Positions 1 through 10,319 are shown, numbered from the stretch's first letter. The stretch is DNA of 64,000 nt from Dehalobacterium sp040766325 (GCA_040766325.1 JAXGQR010000009.1:1-64000), one strand, 5' to 3'. Notes: generated from the letters alone by a model not told the origin. Numbers and translations are program-made.

Positions 1-315
1 TGCATATTCCTTATTTGTCCCTCAGCTATAAGCCAAAAAAATTAACCCTTATGGTGATTTTCTGCTTCTCGCTATACGGAGATTTAAACGCTGTTTTATA
101 CACCCCATATTTGAAAATCTTTTTTCTCCGGCGGGAAAGGATGGTTTCTGTGCACCGTTCTCCAGATAACAAGAGAAAAAGTGCACCCACCGTAGTCTCA
201 TAATCCAAAAAGAGACAAAAAAATACGGCGCCCGCTGTTTTGCGGATGCCGTATGTAAAAAATTCAATTAAACATAATCTCAGATCATTATTACTGCGAT
301 GTTAAAGTAATTCTG
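1..315. other. Left-edge stretch without a supported gene
   Basis: No open frame here has a convincing ribosome site or recognisable protein motif; the short frames on both strands overlap each other and look incidental. The only clear element is the hairpin at 223-254. The stretch ends at the promoter of the restriction-modification operon and may be flanking DNA of that island. Confidence 0.5.
216..254 (-). terminator. Hairpin terminator reading leftwards
   Basis: ATACGGC (223-229) pairs with GCCGTAT (248-254), with an inner CCGC/GCGG stem. Read on the minus strand the stem is followed by seven T residues, as in an intrinsic terminator. No minus-strand gene ends just to its right, so it may be left over from an arrangement before the defence island arrived. 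Confidence 0.5.
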
Positions 316-344
316 TTGTAATTTGCTATTTTTAGTGATATAAT
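316..344 (+). promoter_or_regulatory. Sigma-A promoter of the restriction operon
   Basis: TTGTAA (316-321) and a perfect TATAAT (339-344) are separated by exactly 17 bases. They lie about 25 bases upstream of the AGGAGGT ribosome site of the XRE gene. This is the likely promoter of the whole hsd-sir2 operon, because the following genes overlap or abut. Confidence 0.6.
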
Positions 345-369
345 AAAATATATTTCACAGGAGGTGCAG

Positions 370-594
370 ATGATGGCGATCAGTTACAACAAATTATGGA
401 AGCTTCTGATAGATAAAAATATGAAAAAGAAAGACCTTCAGAGGCTTTCTAGTGTTAGTTCGGCTACTATAACGAAACTTGGACGAAACGAAAATGTAAA
501 TACGGAGATACTACAAAAAATATGTGCCGCTTTGAATTGTGATATATGCGATATTATGGAATTCATTATAGACAACGAACCGGAGGACAAATAA
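370..594 (+). CDS. Small XRE-family (Cro/C1-type) DNA-binding regulator
   Basis: A protein of about 74 residues made almost entirely of one helix-turn-helix domain. The region DLQRLSSVSSATITKLGRNE fits the two central helices, and the C-terminal part (LQKICAALNCDICDIMEF) is typical of phage and restriction-system XRE proteins. AGGAGGT at 359-365 favours the ATG at 370 or 373 over the in-frame GTG at 364, which lies inside the ribosome site. It ends one base before hsdM and is probably co-transcribed with it. Its likely role is a controller protein that times expression of the restriction genes; its operator was not identified. Confidence 0.8.
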   Translation: MMAISYNKLWKLLIDKNMKKKDLQRLSSVSSATITKLGRNENVNTEILQKICAALNCDICDIMEFIIDNEPEDK

Positions 595-595
595 G

Positions 596-2326
596 ATGAG
601 TTTAAGTGCAAACATAAGCGAAAAAGCCGCCCTTATATGGGCGATTGCAGATAAATTGACGGGCGTTTACAAACCACATGAGTACGGCGAAGTGATTTTG
701 CCCATGACCGTTATACGGCGCTTTGACAGCGTTCTTTCTGATACCAAGTCAGCGGTGCTGGACAAATTTGAAAGCGTTCAGGCGTTGCCGATGCGTGATG
801 TGCTACTACGTAAAGCCTCTGGACATGCCTTTTACAACACAAGCAAATATGATTTTGAGAAACTACTCGATGACCCGGATAACATCGAAGATAACTTTCG
901 TGATTATCTGAACGGTTTTTCCGAAAATGTACGGGACATCATAGAGAAGTTCAAATTCGATGGGCATATCACAACAATGGCAAACAAGAGTATTCTCTAT
1001 ATCGTCATTAAGGAATTCACATCACCGAGGGCAAATTTACATCCAAGCATAATTTCCAATCTGGAGATGGGATACATATTCGAGGAAATAATTCGTAGGT
1101 TTTCAGAATCTCATAACGAAGACGCAGGGCAGCACTATACCCCTCGTGAAGTAATTGAACTGATGGTCAACATTTTGTTTTACGATGACAATGATGTTCT
1201 TTCCGGCAATAATGTGGCAAAAACCATATATGATCCCGCGTGTGGGACTGGCGGAATGCTATCTGTTGCGGAGGAGTATTTGCATAAATTAAACGCTTCT
1301 ACAGAGTTGATGGCTTTCGGGCAGGAAATCAACGACCAAACCTTTGCCATTTGTAAAGCGGATATGCTTATAAAGGGAAGCAATGCTGATTTTATAAAAG
1401 ACGGAAATACACTGTCCGATGACCGGTTCAGCGGGCAGACCTTCGATTATATCCTATCGAATCCTCCATTTGGGCGTGAGTGGAAGAATGAAAAAGCCAA
1501 GGTAGAAGCTGAAGCCAAGTTAGGCTTTGCCGGACGTTTTGGTGCAGGACTGCCTTCCGTAGGTGATGGACAAATGCTGTTCCTCATGACCGCCATTTCC
1601 AAAATGAAAGAACCAAAAGACGGTGGCAGCCGTATCGCTATTATTCACAACGGCTCTCCGCTGTTCACCGGCGATGCCGGGAGTGGCCCTTCCAACATTC
1701 GAAAATACATATTGGAAAATGACTTGCTGGAAGCCATTGTTGCTCTGCCGAACGATATTTTCTACAATACAGGCATAGCAACCTACATATGGGTGCTTTC
1801 CAATAAAAAGGGTGGCACAAAGCGTGAGGGCAAAGTTCAGCTTATCAATGCCAACGGTCTGTTTGAAAAACGCCGCAAGGCTCTGGGAAATAAGCGCAAC
1901 GACATCCCAGAAAACGCCATCGCGGAGATAACTCAACTTTATGGTGATTTTAAAACAAGTGAAATAAGCAAAATATTCGACAACTCCGATTTCGGCTACA
2001 CAAAAATTACGGTGGAGCGTCCATTATATGACGAAAACGGCGAACTGGTGCTGAAAAAAGGCAAGAAGCAATCTGACCCCTCTTTGCGTGACACTGAGAA
2101 TGTGCCATTGAACGAGGACATCAATGAATACTTCAAGCGGGAAGTACTGCCCTTTGCTCCAGACGCATGGATTGATAAGTCGAAAACCAAAGTGGGTTAT
2201 GAGATCCCGTTCACTCGCTTTTTTTATAAATATGAAGCTCCGAAGCCCTCTGTGGAAATTATGAAAGAGATTTTGGAGATTGAAAAAGAATTAGATGGTG
2301 CCTTGGCGGAGGTGTTCGATGTTTAA
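596..2326 (+). CDS. hsdM: Type I restriction-modification DNA methyltransferase subunit
   Basis: Transfers a methyl group from S-adenosylmethionine to adenine N6 as the M subunit of a type I complex. The SAM-binding motif DPACGTGGML lies near residue 210 and the catalytic motif NPPFG near residue 290. The N-terminal helical region precedes EDAGQHYTPREVIELMV, a hallmark of N6_Mtase-type HsdM proteins. At 576 residues it is full length with no frame damage, unlike hsdS and hsdR downstream. It overlaps the next small membrane gene by 8 bases. Since HsdM needs HsdS for target recognition, methylation is probably lost if the hsdS lesions are real. Confidence 0.93.
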   Translation: MSLSANISEKAALIWAIADKLTGVYKPHEYGEVILPMTVIRRFDSVLSDTKSAVLDKFESVQALPMRDVLLRKASGHAFYNTSKYDFEKLLDDPDNIEDNFRDYLNGFSENVRDIIEKFKFDGHITTMANKSILYIVIKEFTSPRANLHPSIISNLEMGYIFEEIIRRFSESHNEDAGQHYTPREVIELMVNILFYDDNDVLSGNNVAKTIYDPACGTGGMLSVAEEYLHKLNASTELMAFGQEINDQTFAICKADMLIKGSNADFIKDGNTLSDDRFSGQTFDYILSNPPFGREWKNEKAKVEAEAKLGFAGRFGAGLPSVGDGQMLFLMTAISKMKEPKDGGSRIAIIHNGSPLFTGDAGSGPSNIRKYILENDLLEAIVALPNDIFYNTGIATYIWVLSNKKGGTKREGKVQLINANGLFEKRRKALGNKRNDIPENAIAEITQLYGDFKTSEISKIFDNSDFGYTKITVERPLYDENGELVLKKGKKQSDPSLRDTENVPLNEDINEYFKREVLPFAPDAWIDKSKTKVGYEIPFTRFFYKYEAPKPSVEIMKEILEIEKELDGALAEVFDV

Positions 2327-2699
2327 AGTGATATTTGAATTTCTAACGGACCCGCTCGGACTGCCGATTGAGTGGTATTGGGAATACATAATTTTAGCCG
2401 CTATCGGTGGGATAGCCTATGCCATTGCATATAACACAGTTGGAGATATGTACAGGGCAGATTTCATATCCGGCAGAACCTCCGGTTCCTTCTTTCACTG
2501 GCTGATTAGGTTGTTTGTTTTTGCAGTTATATGGATGGTTACATACGGTGTAATATGGATTGTGAAGCTTATTACTGCTAATTGGCAGATTATATTAATA
2601 GTTTCCGGTATTGCCGTAGGGATAACAGTATTTTTTGCCTTGGCTATATTTGTATTTAAGAAAATCAAGAAAAGCAAGGCGGTGAGAAATGATGCGTAA
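2319..2699 (+). CDS. Small membrane protein inside the hsd operon
   Basis: A 126-residue hydrophobic protein with about three predicted membrane segments (near residues 18-38, 57-82 and 86-110) and a lysine-rich tail. GGAGG at 2308-2312 places the start at the ATG at 2319, which overlaps the end of hsdM; a longer in-frame start would sit deeper in hsdM and lacks a ribosome site. It also overlaps the start of hsdS. I do not recognise the family. Its tight coupling between hsdM and hsdS suggests an accessory role in the defence island, perhaps membrane anchoring, but nothing in the sequence shows a mechanism. Confidence 0.65.
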   Translation: MFKVIFEFLTDPLGLPIEWYWEYIILAAIGGIAYAIAYNTVGDMYRADFISGRTSGSFFHWLIRLFVFAVIWMVTYGVIWIVKLITANWQIILIVSGIAVGITVFFALAIFVFKKIKKSKAVRNDA

Positions 2700-3972
2700 G
2701 ATGAAAGACAGCGGTGTAGAATGGATTGGTGAGATACCAGAGGATTGGGAAATTACACCTGTAAAGCGACATTTTTTAAGTGTTAAGAGGGTCGTTGGGT
2801 CTGATGTCGATTCTTATGAACGGCTGGCGCTTACCATGAATGGTGTTATCAAGCGCAGTAAAGATGACAGCCGAAGGCCTGCAACCAAAAAATTTGAAGG
2901 ATATCAGATATTGAAACAAAATGAATTGGTTTTTAAGTTGATTGATTTGGAAAATGTCAAAACTAGCCGTGTCGGATTATCGCCATACTGGTTTAGTATC
3001 TCCTGCTTATATAATTATAAGCAATAACCGTGAAGACAACCGCTATTTCTACTACTATTTTATGTTCATGTACTACAATGAGGTATACAATCGTTTAGGC
3101 GGCGATGGTGTTCGTAGTGCCTAAATGCAAAAGATGTTTTGTGTCTGCCCATTATGAGTATTAATGATGATACTATGACCCGCATTGCCGATTATCTCGA
3201 TGATAAATGTGACAAGATTGACGCCATCATCGCAAAGGAACAGGCAGTTATTGAAAAGCTGAAAGCCTACAAGCTTTCACTCATAACAGAAACGGTAACA
3301 AAGGGCTTGAATCCAGATGTACCGATGAAGGATAGTGGAATTGAGTGGGCAGATGAAATGCCCGCATCTTGGGAAAACAGAAAAATGATTTCAATTTTAT
3401 CTATGAAAGTTGTAGATGGACCACACGAAAGTCCCGAACTAATTGATGATGGAATCCCCTATATTTCTGCCACTGCCATAGAAAACGGAAAAATCAATTT
3501 TGATTTGATGCGTGGCTTTATATCTGATGAATATTGTGATTTTTGTGATTTGCGATATAAACCGAAATTACACGATATTCTAGTAATTAAGTTGGGAGCC
3601 TCTACAGGTCAGGTGGCAATTGTTGAAACTAGAGAACGATTTAATATCTGGGTACCATTAGCTGCAGTGCGCTGTAATGATGAGGCGAATCCTTATTTTG
3701 TATAATATGCTTTCCAATCTGATTATTTTTGGAGACAAATGGAATTGTCTTGGACTTTTGGAACTCAACAAACTTTAGGCGTAAAAACGATAGAGCGCCT
3801 TAGAATTCTTCTTCCTCCAATAGGAGAGCAGGAAAGAATCGTTAATTATTTGAAAACAAAGTGCGAAGGCATTGATACTGCTATTTCAAAAAAACAAGCT
3901 GTTATCAATAAACTCACAGAATATAAAAAGGCCCTCATTTATGAGGTTGTTACCGGTAAGAAGGAGGTGTAA
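2689..3972 (+). pseudogene. hsdS: Type I restriction specificity subunit, broken in three places
   Basis: HsdS sets the DNA target of type I systems through two recognition domains separated by coiled coils. The start (MKDSGVEWIGEIPEDWE) and the repeated half (MKDSGIEWADEMPASWE near 3330) show both units, and DYLDDKCDKIDAIIAKEQAVIEKL is the central coiled coil. Frame changes are needed near 2986 (two bases missing by homology) and near 3122 (one T missing), and TAA at 3703-3705 interrupts a frame that otherwise continues to 3972. With these corrections the protein would be about 430 residues, the normal HsdS size. As read, no functional specificity subunit is made. Sequencing error is a real alternative for the two indels. 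Confidence 0.85.
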
Positions 3973-3974
3973 GT

Positions 3975-4577
3975 ATGCGGAAGTCAATACGGAATATCAT
4001 TGCTGTATGTACAATAATCGTGTGCTTATATTTCATAGCGGATGTTACAAATTTCCCCTCGTTCGTGGGAATTAATGTTTTCGCTCTGAATTGGAATGTT
4101 GCCTCTATTGTAATAGGAAATATTATAATTATAGGATTGTTTCTAAGTACATATTTCTTGTTCGACAAACGCAATATCGCCAAAGAAAACAATCAGCGTG
4201 AAATAGCGGTTTTAACTCTCCAATTGGTATATGACACTTGCCGTGAGATGATAGACCTTTTTTCAAATGATGCTACCGCAGAAAATGCTGCAAAAAAGTG
4301 CGATTTTAACAAGTTGGAATTTCAAGACCCAATTATGCAGCAATATCTGAATATCCCTTTTGATAACCATGCTGATATTGTTGGTTTTGCAAAGTCAGGG
4401 GTTATAACCGCTAAAGAGTATGGTTCTTACTTGAAAATTCGAAAAAATTATAAGTCACATATCCGGATGAAGATTGCTTTTTTTGATTGTAAAGACTTCT
4501 CTTGCTATAAGAAAAAGGAATTGATTTCGCACATACAAAATGAACAAAAAGGCTTAAAAAGTAAGAAGGAGGTTTGA
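3975..4577 (+). CDS. Membrane-anchored hypothetical protein between hsdS and hsdR
   Basis: A 200-residue protein with two N-terminal membrane helices (about residues 7-24 and 42-63) followed by a soluble, charged and mostly helical region of about 130 residues. AAGGAGGT just upstream of the ATG gives a strong ribosome site, and the gene begins two bases after the hsdS stop and ends one base before hsdR. I do not recognise the family. The tight coupling suggests co-translation with the restriction subunits. This is the second membrane protein in this operon, an arrangement unusual for a plain hsdMSR locus. The function is unknown. Confidence 0.65.
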   Translation: MRKSIRNIIAVCTIIVCLYFIADVTNFPSFVGINVFALNWNVASIVIGNIIIIGLFLSTYFLFDKRNIAKENNQREIAVLTLQLVYDTCREMIDLFSNDATAENAAKKCDFNKLEFQDPIMQQYLNIPFDNHADIVGFAKSGVITAKEYGSYLKIRKNYKSHIRMKIAFFDCKDFSCYKKKELISHIQNEQKGLKSKKEV

Positions 4578-4578
4578 A

Positions 4579-7500
4579 ATGTTGGATTTTGATGTGAAAG
4601 AAAAACGCTTTGAAGAGGATATCGAAAGCTACCTCTGTACCGAGGGTGGCTACACAAAAGGCAATCCCGCCTCCTTTGACCGTAAGCTGGCTCTGGATAA
4701 GGATACATTTTTAACCTTTATCAAAACCAGTCAGCCGAAAAGCTGGGAACGCTATCAAAAAATCCATGGCACAGACAGCGAAAAGCATATCATCGACCGC
4801 TTTTGCCGAGAAGTAAAAATGGTCGGCCTGCTCCGTGTGTTTCGGCAAGGTTTTACTGACCGTGGCATCAAATTCCGCGCTGTGTACTGGAAGCCGGAAA
4901 CCTCCATTAACCCGACCACCATGGCACAATATGATTCCAATATCCTGCACTGCACTAGGCAGTTGCGCTACTCTGTCAGGAATCAAAACAGCATCGATAT
5001 TGTTCTTTTCATCAACGGTATCCCTGTTGTTACGATGGAACTCAAATGCCAGTTTACAGGGCAAAATACCGCAAATGCCAGTTCACAGTATAAATTTGAC
5101 CGTGCAGGCAATGATGCTATTTTTGAATTCAAAAACCGTGTGTTGGTACACTTTGCCGTTGATCTTACCAATGTACATATGACCACGCGCTTAGAGGGTG
5201 ACAAGACCTATTTCCTGCCATTTAATCAAGGCAGCAACGGTGCGGGGAATGTCGGTAGCAAGGGCAATCCGATTAACCCGGACGGCTACGATACCGATTA
5301 TCTGTGGAAGAATGTATTGTGCAAGGAACGCTTACTGGAAATCGTACATAAATATCTGCATCTGCAAGTGGAAAGAGATGATAAAACAGGTGAAATTAAA
5401 TCCGAACGCATGATATTCCCACGCTATCATCAGCTTGACGTGGTGACCAAACTGCTAGACGATGTAAAGGCAAACGGTGCCGGGCGCAATTATCTGATTC
5501 AGCACAGCGCGGGCTCCGGCAAGTCAAACTCCATCGCATGGCTCGCTCACCGCTTGACTGGTCTACACGATGCCAATGATGAAAAGATATTTCAGTCCGT
5601 CGTTATCGTCACCGACCGTCGTGTGCTGGATTCACAACTTCAAAACACAGTATATCAGTTTGATCATGTTGAGGGCGTTGTTCAAAAAATCGATAAGAAC
5701 GCCCAACAATTGAAGGAAGCTATCGAATCAGGTACGGGCATCATAATAACCACATTACAAAAGTTTCCGGTTATATACAAAGAAGTCAAGTCTGGAAATA
5801 AGCGTTTTGCGGTAATTGTTGATGAAGCTCATTCCTCCCAGACGGGAAGTGCCGCTAAAAAGCTAAAACGTGCTTTAGCGGACACCGAGAAGATACTGGA
5901 AGAGTATGCCGAAATGGAAAACGAGGACGAAGCTAACCGCAAAGATGATGAGGATAAGTTGCTGGATGAAATGGCTGCTCACGGTGATCATGAGAATATG
6001 TCGTTCTTTGCTTTTACCGCTACACCGAAGGACAAGACGCTGAATATGTTCGGTTGGAAAGATGAAAATGGAAAATATCATCCGTTCCATATATACTCCA
6101 TGCGGCAGGCTATTGAGGAAAGGTTCATATTAGATGTTCTGCAGAACTACATGACATATAAAATGTATTATAAGATTGTGAAGACAATCGCGGATAATCC
6201 TGAGTTGGATACAGTTGCCGGAGTCAATGCCATTCGAAATTTTCAAACGCTACATCCGCATAATATCTCTCAGAAGACCGCCGTTATGCTGGAACACTTC
6301 TGCAATGTGACCCGGCACAAAATCGGTGGTAAGGCAAAAGCGATGATTGTCACGCCATCACGTCTTCACGCTGTACGTTACCTTCTCGAATTCAAACGTC
6401 AGATACAGGAAAAAGGATATACCGACCTTGATGTGCTGGTTGCATTCTCAGGCGAGATTGAGGATGGTGGCGAAACCTATACCGAGGAAAAGATGAATAA
6501 AACAAAATCCGGCGAGACCATAAGAGAAAAGGCACTTCCGGAAGCGTTCAGTTCAGATGATTTTGGAATGCTGATTGTGGCTGAGAAGTATCAGACTGGA
6601 TTTGACGAGCCGCTACTTCATACCATGTTTGTAGATAAAAAACTATCCGGTGTTAAAGCTGTGCAGACTATTTCTCGGTTGAACCGCATCATGCGCGGCA
6701 AGCAGGATACGTTTGTTCTGGATTTCGTCAACTCCGCAGAAGACATCAGAAAATCTTTTGAGCCATACTATGAGGAAACCGTTCTGGAAGAGAAACGAAT
6801 CCTAATGTCATATACGATTTAAAGAATACCCTCGATGAATTTCGTGTGTATCAGCAGATGGAGATTGATCGTTTTGCGGATATATTCTATTCCAACAAAG
6901 AACAGTCAGCAGGAGACCTTGGAAAACTGCAAGGAACAATAAAGCCAGCATTAGATCGCTATGACGCCTTGGAAATAGAGAGACAGGATTTATTCAAATC
7001 TACGCTTTCACGCTTTAACCGTATCTATGCGTTCATCACGCAGGTTTGCAGGTTGTTTGATAAGGATATCCACAAGTTTAGCATATATGTTAAATTCCTT
7101 GCGACCATGCTCCCCAAGGGTAGTGGCGACAAGGTGTTTGTTGATGACAAGGTTATGCTTGAATATTATCGTCTGGAGAAAGATTTTGAGGGAAGTATCG
7201 GTCTAGAAAGCACACAGGAGGGTTTCCGTCCAATTACAGGGGAATCCGGCAGGCGTGAAAAGAAAAAAGACCCTTTAACCGTTCTTATAGAGAAGATTAA
7301 CGAAAAATACGGCACAGACTTTACGGAGATGGACAAGGTTCTGCTGCAAATCGAAAACGATTATGCCTCTGAAGAAAAATGGCAGAGCTACGCGGAGAAC
7401 AACGACAGGAAAACCTTTATGCTTTTATTTGAAAAAGACTTTCCGGAAATGGCTGCAACTAGATACGAACAAAATGAAGATTTTTTCGTAAGAATGTTCT

Positions 7501-7652
7501 CTGATTCTGATATGATGAAACAGGTTATGGATTCCATTGGCTCGGTGCTATATGAGAAGCTTAAAAGGAAATCATATGGTACAAATTCAAAACAAAAGCT
7601 AAGCAAAGTGGCAGAAGGCTCTGTTCAGTACGGAATGGATGGGGTGGAATAA
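4579..7652 (+). pseudogene. hsdR: Type I restriction endonuclease subunit, one frameshift
   Basis: HsdR is the DNA-translocating and cleaving subunit. In order: an N-terminal nuclease domain with IPVVTMELKCQ (near residue 150, PD-(D/E)xK type), Walker A HSAGSGKSNSIAW (near 308), DEAH box VIVDEAHSSQTG (near 412), FAFTATPK (near 476) and helicase motif VI QTISRLNRIMRGK (near 695). The first frame stops at 6822, while homology continues in another frame from about 6795 to 7652. Restoring one G near 6790 gives a continuous protein of about 1,020 residues, the usual length. AGGAGGT precedes the ATG. As read, the C-terminal assembly region is cut off, so the enzyme would probably be inactive. Confidence 0.88.
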
Positions 7653-8672
7653 TTGAAATTATTTAATTTGCCGTATAGAATTCCATCCATATCAAAGAAA
7701 AAATTGTTGGATCCTCATGTGGTCATTTTAGGTGCCGGAGCTTCTATCGCATCATGTCCATTAGACAAGAATGGTAAAACGGTCCCTGCTCTAGCAAATG
7801 TTCATACAATTTTAGGACTGACAAGCAAGATACAAAGCTATGGTTTTTCAGAAAAAGATATGGAAAACTTTGAATTGCTTTTCTCAAATATTGTAGGAGT
7901 GCCTAAGTACAGTGAATTGCAAAAAGATTTAGAAATAGCTGTACGAGACTATTTCCAAAGTCTTGAAATTCCAGATGGAGTTACGCTATACGATTATCTG
8001 GTCTTATCACTAACTGAAAAAGATGCAATTATAACTTTTAATTGGGACCCATTTTTATTACAAGCATATCTTAGAAATATTAATGTTGGAAACTTGCCAC
8101 AGATAGTATTTCCACACGGGAATGTTGGTGTAGGAATATGTTATGAGTGCAAAAACAAAGGATATGCGGCATATCTTTGTCCGAAATGCATGCAACCATT
8201 TGATAGTATGCCACTGTTATTTCCCATTCATAAGAAAAATTACTATGATAACAGCATTATTGAAAATGAATGGAAAGTGGCAAAAGATTATTTAAGCAGA
8301 GCTGCGGGCATTACAGTATTTGGATATGGTGCGCCTGAAACCGACATTGAGGCTTATAATCTGCTTAAAGAGAGTTATAAGAAAAGCAATATCACAACAA
8401 TTGCACCTTTCTCTATAATTAATTTGAAATCCGAGGAAGAAACTCAAAAGAAAAAGTGGTCTGAAATATATGATGATCGTATGTTTCTATTTTCATGCTC
8501 ATTCAAGGATTCAAATCTTTGGACTTCACCACGGGTGAGTTTGGAACATTTATTTGATGCAATCCTGCAACAACAGCCAAGGTCTAATACTAAATCTTAT
8601 CAAGATTTTGAAACATTAGAAGAATTGCAGAGATTCGTTCAATCTATTAACGAATTTGAAATGGCGATATAA
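7653..8672 (+). CDS. Sir2-fold NAD-dependent protein at the end of the restriction island
   Basis: A 339-residue protein with the full set of sirtuin-like landmarks: GAGAS (residues 27-31, NAD binding), TFNWD (128-132, in place of the classical TxNxD), a PHGN motif with the likely catalytic histidine 155, two CxxC pairs (163/166 and 176/179) forming a zinc ribbon, and GYGAPETD near residue 230. The TTG start directly follows the hsdR stop, so the two are probably translationally coupled. Sir2-fold proteins in defence islands often deplete NAD on phage infection, while zinc-bearing sirtuins deacylate proteins; the sequence does not decide between these. It is intact beside damaged hsdS and hsdR, and a terminator follows it. 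Confidence 0.75.
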   Translation: MKLFNLPYRIPSISKKKLLDPHVVILGAGASIASCPLDKNGKTVPALANVHTILGLTSKIQSYGFSEKDMENFELLFSNIVGVPKYSELQKDLEIAVRDYFQSLEIPDGVTLYDYLVLSLTEKDAIITFNWDPFLLQAYLRNINVGNLPQIVFPHGNVGVGICYECKNKGYAAYLCPKCMQPFDSMPLLFPIHKKNYYDNSIIENEWKVAKDYLSRAAGITVFGYGAPETDIEAYNLLKESYKKSNITTIAPFSIINLKSEEETQKKKWSEIYDDRMFLFSCSFKDSNLWTSPRVSLEHLFDAILQQQPRSNTKSYQDFETLEELQRFVQSINEFEMAI

Positions 8673-10224
8673 GAAAAGACCAGTCATCCCAAGCTTTACG
8701 CTTTAATACGACTGGTCTCTTTTTACCCCGCTTGAAGCTGTCACACAATCTTTTCATAAATCCCTGTGTGAACGCCCCAAATTCTGTCCCTCTTTCTTTG
8801 CCGTACTGCCAAACTTGTTCCACTGTCATGTTTTCTTCATCAACATCGTAAACAACTACTCGAGAGTAATTCTTATCACTATCGCCAGGCAGCACCTTAT
8901 TGGGATCTTTGGAACGACCGTTACCGTTGTCAAAGACCAAGATTCTTCCGTCATCCATCATTTTAATATTATGTTGACCCCAAACATATTCGAAATCGTC
9001 TCCCACAGGCTTTAGCAATTTTTCCTTGAATTTATCAGTGTATTGTTCATAGTCCTCGGTCATGGCCCAAACTACTTCGTTTTTGGACAGATCTAGCTTG
9101 AAGAAAACATCCTGATGCCGACCGGAGACCAAAATGGCATCTTCTCCAGGGCAAAGCCAAATTGAGTTAATATGCAACCAATCCTTTTCATTATAATTGT
9201 AACTGGGACTACTTTTATATTCTTTCATGCCCCAAGCCTCACGTAAATCCCAAGATCTCACCACTTCACCGGTTTTGCCGTCTAATTCGACAATATGGTC
9301 CTCGACCGTATTCCTACCCACCATATCGGCAATAACAATATAGTTGCCATTAAGCAGCTTTCTATATCCGTGGTGCACACCGTTTCGCAGATATTCTTTA
9401 TGTACTTTACCCATGAGATCCAGTTCGACGATACCGGCAAAGAAATACATACCCCGCTCATGTTTGGGGGAAGTTGCCAGAATGCGACCGTTGCCCAAAT
9501 AAACTTGACACCAGTTAGCATTTTCTAAAACACAGCGGATATCCCCCTTAGCATCAAAGCCTAATACAACCCCATCAGGTACCCACCCATTAACCGAAGC
9601 AAAGGTTATACCCGGATACATTCTTTCATCACCGACTACTTTAACTTCTGACGTTAAAGTGGTTTTATTACCAGACTGATCTACAACCTGTGGCAACTCT
9701 TCTGTTTCTATGACAATTTCGCTACTTTGCCCGGCGCTAGTCTTGATGACAACTGTCGTTTCCCCTTCATAGAGTCCGTAAACGGGGATTATGTGGTCCG
9801 TTTCTTTCTGGTTGAAGCTGTTAGTAATATTCTCACTAGCTTCTTTTCCTTTTACCAACAATTCAACGCTAACCTTTTCTTCTGTTTCAAAAAGCACGAG
9901 GGCACTTAGGGGAGCGGTGCCATAAGGGTTAACCACTATCAAAGGGTTAGACAGTGTGTAGTTTCCTGCCTCAAAATCAGCCAGGATAGCTGTCTCCACA
10001 GCTTCCTGCTCACTAATCCACCTATCAGAGGATAATTCCAACGCTTTTTCAGGAGTTAAGGAAGTTTCGGTATCATATTTGGAATTTGTAGCGTGTGCAG
10101 GAGGGCCTTGCTGCCCGGCATGATCAGGAGGGCCTTGGGCAAAAGCCCCAAAAGAAAATAAAGCTAATATTAGCAGAGTAATAATCGGAATACTAATTCT
10201 TCTTAACCTTATATTATTGTTCAT
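8647..10224 (-). CDS. Secreted arylsulfate sulfotransferase, C-terminally truncated
   Basis: ASST enzymes move sulfate from one aryl sulfate to another phenol on a beta-propeller fold. Residues 1-30 form a signal peptide ending FGAFA. The four conserved active-site motifs of the family are visible: a histidine in VHHGY, DWLHINSI, VSGRHQD and WGQHN. Similarity to the intact paralogue at 12440 stops near base 8760 after WQYGKERGTEF. The last 35-40 residues read through the terminator of the neighbouring defence operon and look foreign, so about 200 native residues are missing. AGGAGG-type site GGAGGTCGTTAG precedes the ATG. A c-di-GMP riboswitch lies about 320 bases upstream. The product is probably unstable or inactive. 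Confidence 0.8.
   Translation of the reverse strand: MNNNIRLRRISIPIITLLILALFSFGAFAQGPPDHAGQQGPPAHATNSKYDTETSLTPEKALELSSDRWISEQEAVETAILADFEAGNYTLSNPLIVVNPYGTAPLSALVLFETEEKVSVELLVKGKEASENITNSFNQKETDHIIPVYGLYEGETTVVIKTSAGQSSEIVIETEELPQVVDQSGNKTTLTSEVKVVGDERMYPGITFASVNGWVPDGVVLGFDAKGDIRCVLENANWCQVYLGNGRILATSPKHERGMYFFAGIVELDLMGKVHKEYLRNGVHHGYRKLLNGNYIVIADMVGRNTVEDHIVELDGKTGEVVRSWDLREAWGMKEYKSSPSYNYNEKDWLHINSIWLCPGEDAILVSGRHQDVFFKLDLSKNEVVWAMTEDYEQYTDKFKEKLLKPVGDDFEYVWGQHNIKMMDDGRILVFDNGNGRSKDPNKVLPGDSDKNYSRVVVYDVDEENMTVEQVWQYGKERGTEFGAFTQGFMKRLCDSFKRGKKRPVVLKRKAWDDWSFLISPFQIR
8677..8724 (+). terminator. Terminator of the hsd-sir2 operon
   Basis: AGACCAGTC (8677-8685) pairs with GACTGGTCT (8710-8718), followed by a T run. 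It lies five bases after the sir2 stop codon. It also lies inside the open frame of the opposite-strand ASST gene, which shows that the last residues of that frame are not native ASST sequence. Confidence 0.8.
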
Positions 10225-10319
10225 CTAACGACCTCCGTAAAATTAATAGTTTATTTTGCTTTTACATACTGTCCATTTCTGCTACTTTTCCTTCTTACTC
10301 TTCATGGAAATTATCTAAT

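Noticed and set aside
26..267. Overlapping minus-strand short frames at the left edge
   Set aside because: Two frames cover the same DNA, and neither has a ribosome site or motif I can support.
1520..1936. Minus-strand frame of 138 codons inside hsdM
   Set aside because: It lies wholly opposite a well-supported gene and has no recognisable motifs or ribosome site.
2689..3972. Two separate half-specificity genes in place of one hsdS
   Set aside because: The pieces join in order into one standard two-domain HsdS, and the breaks fall inside conserved segments.
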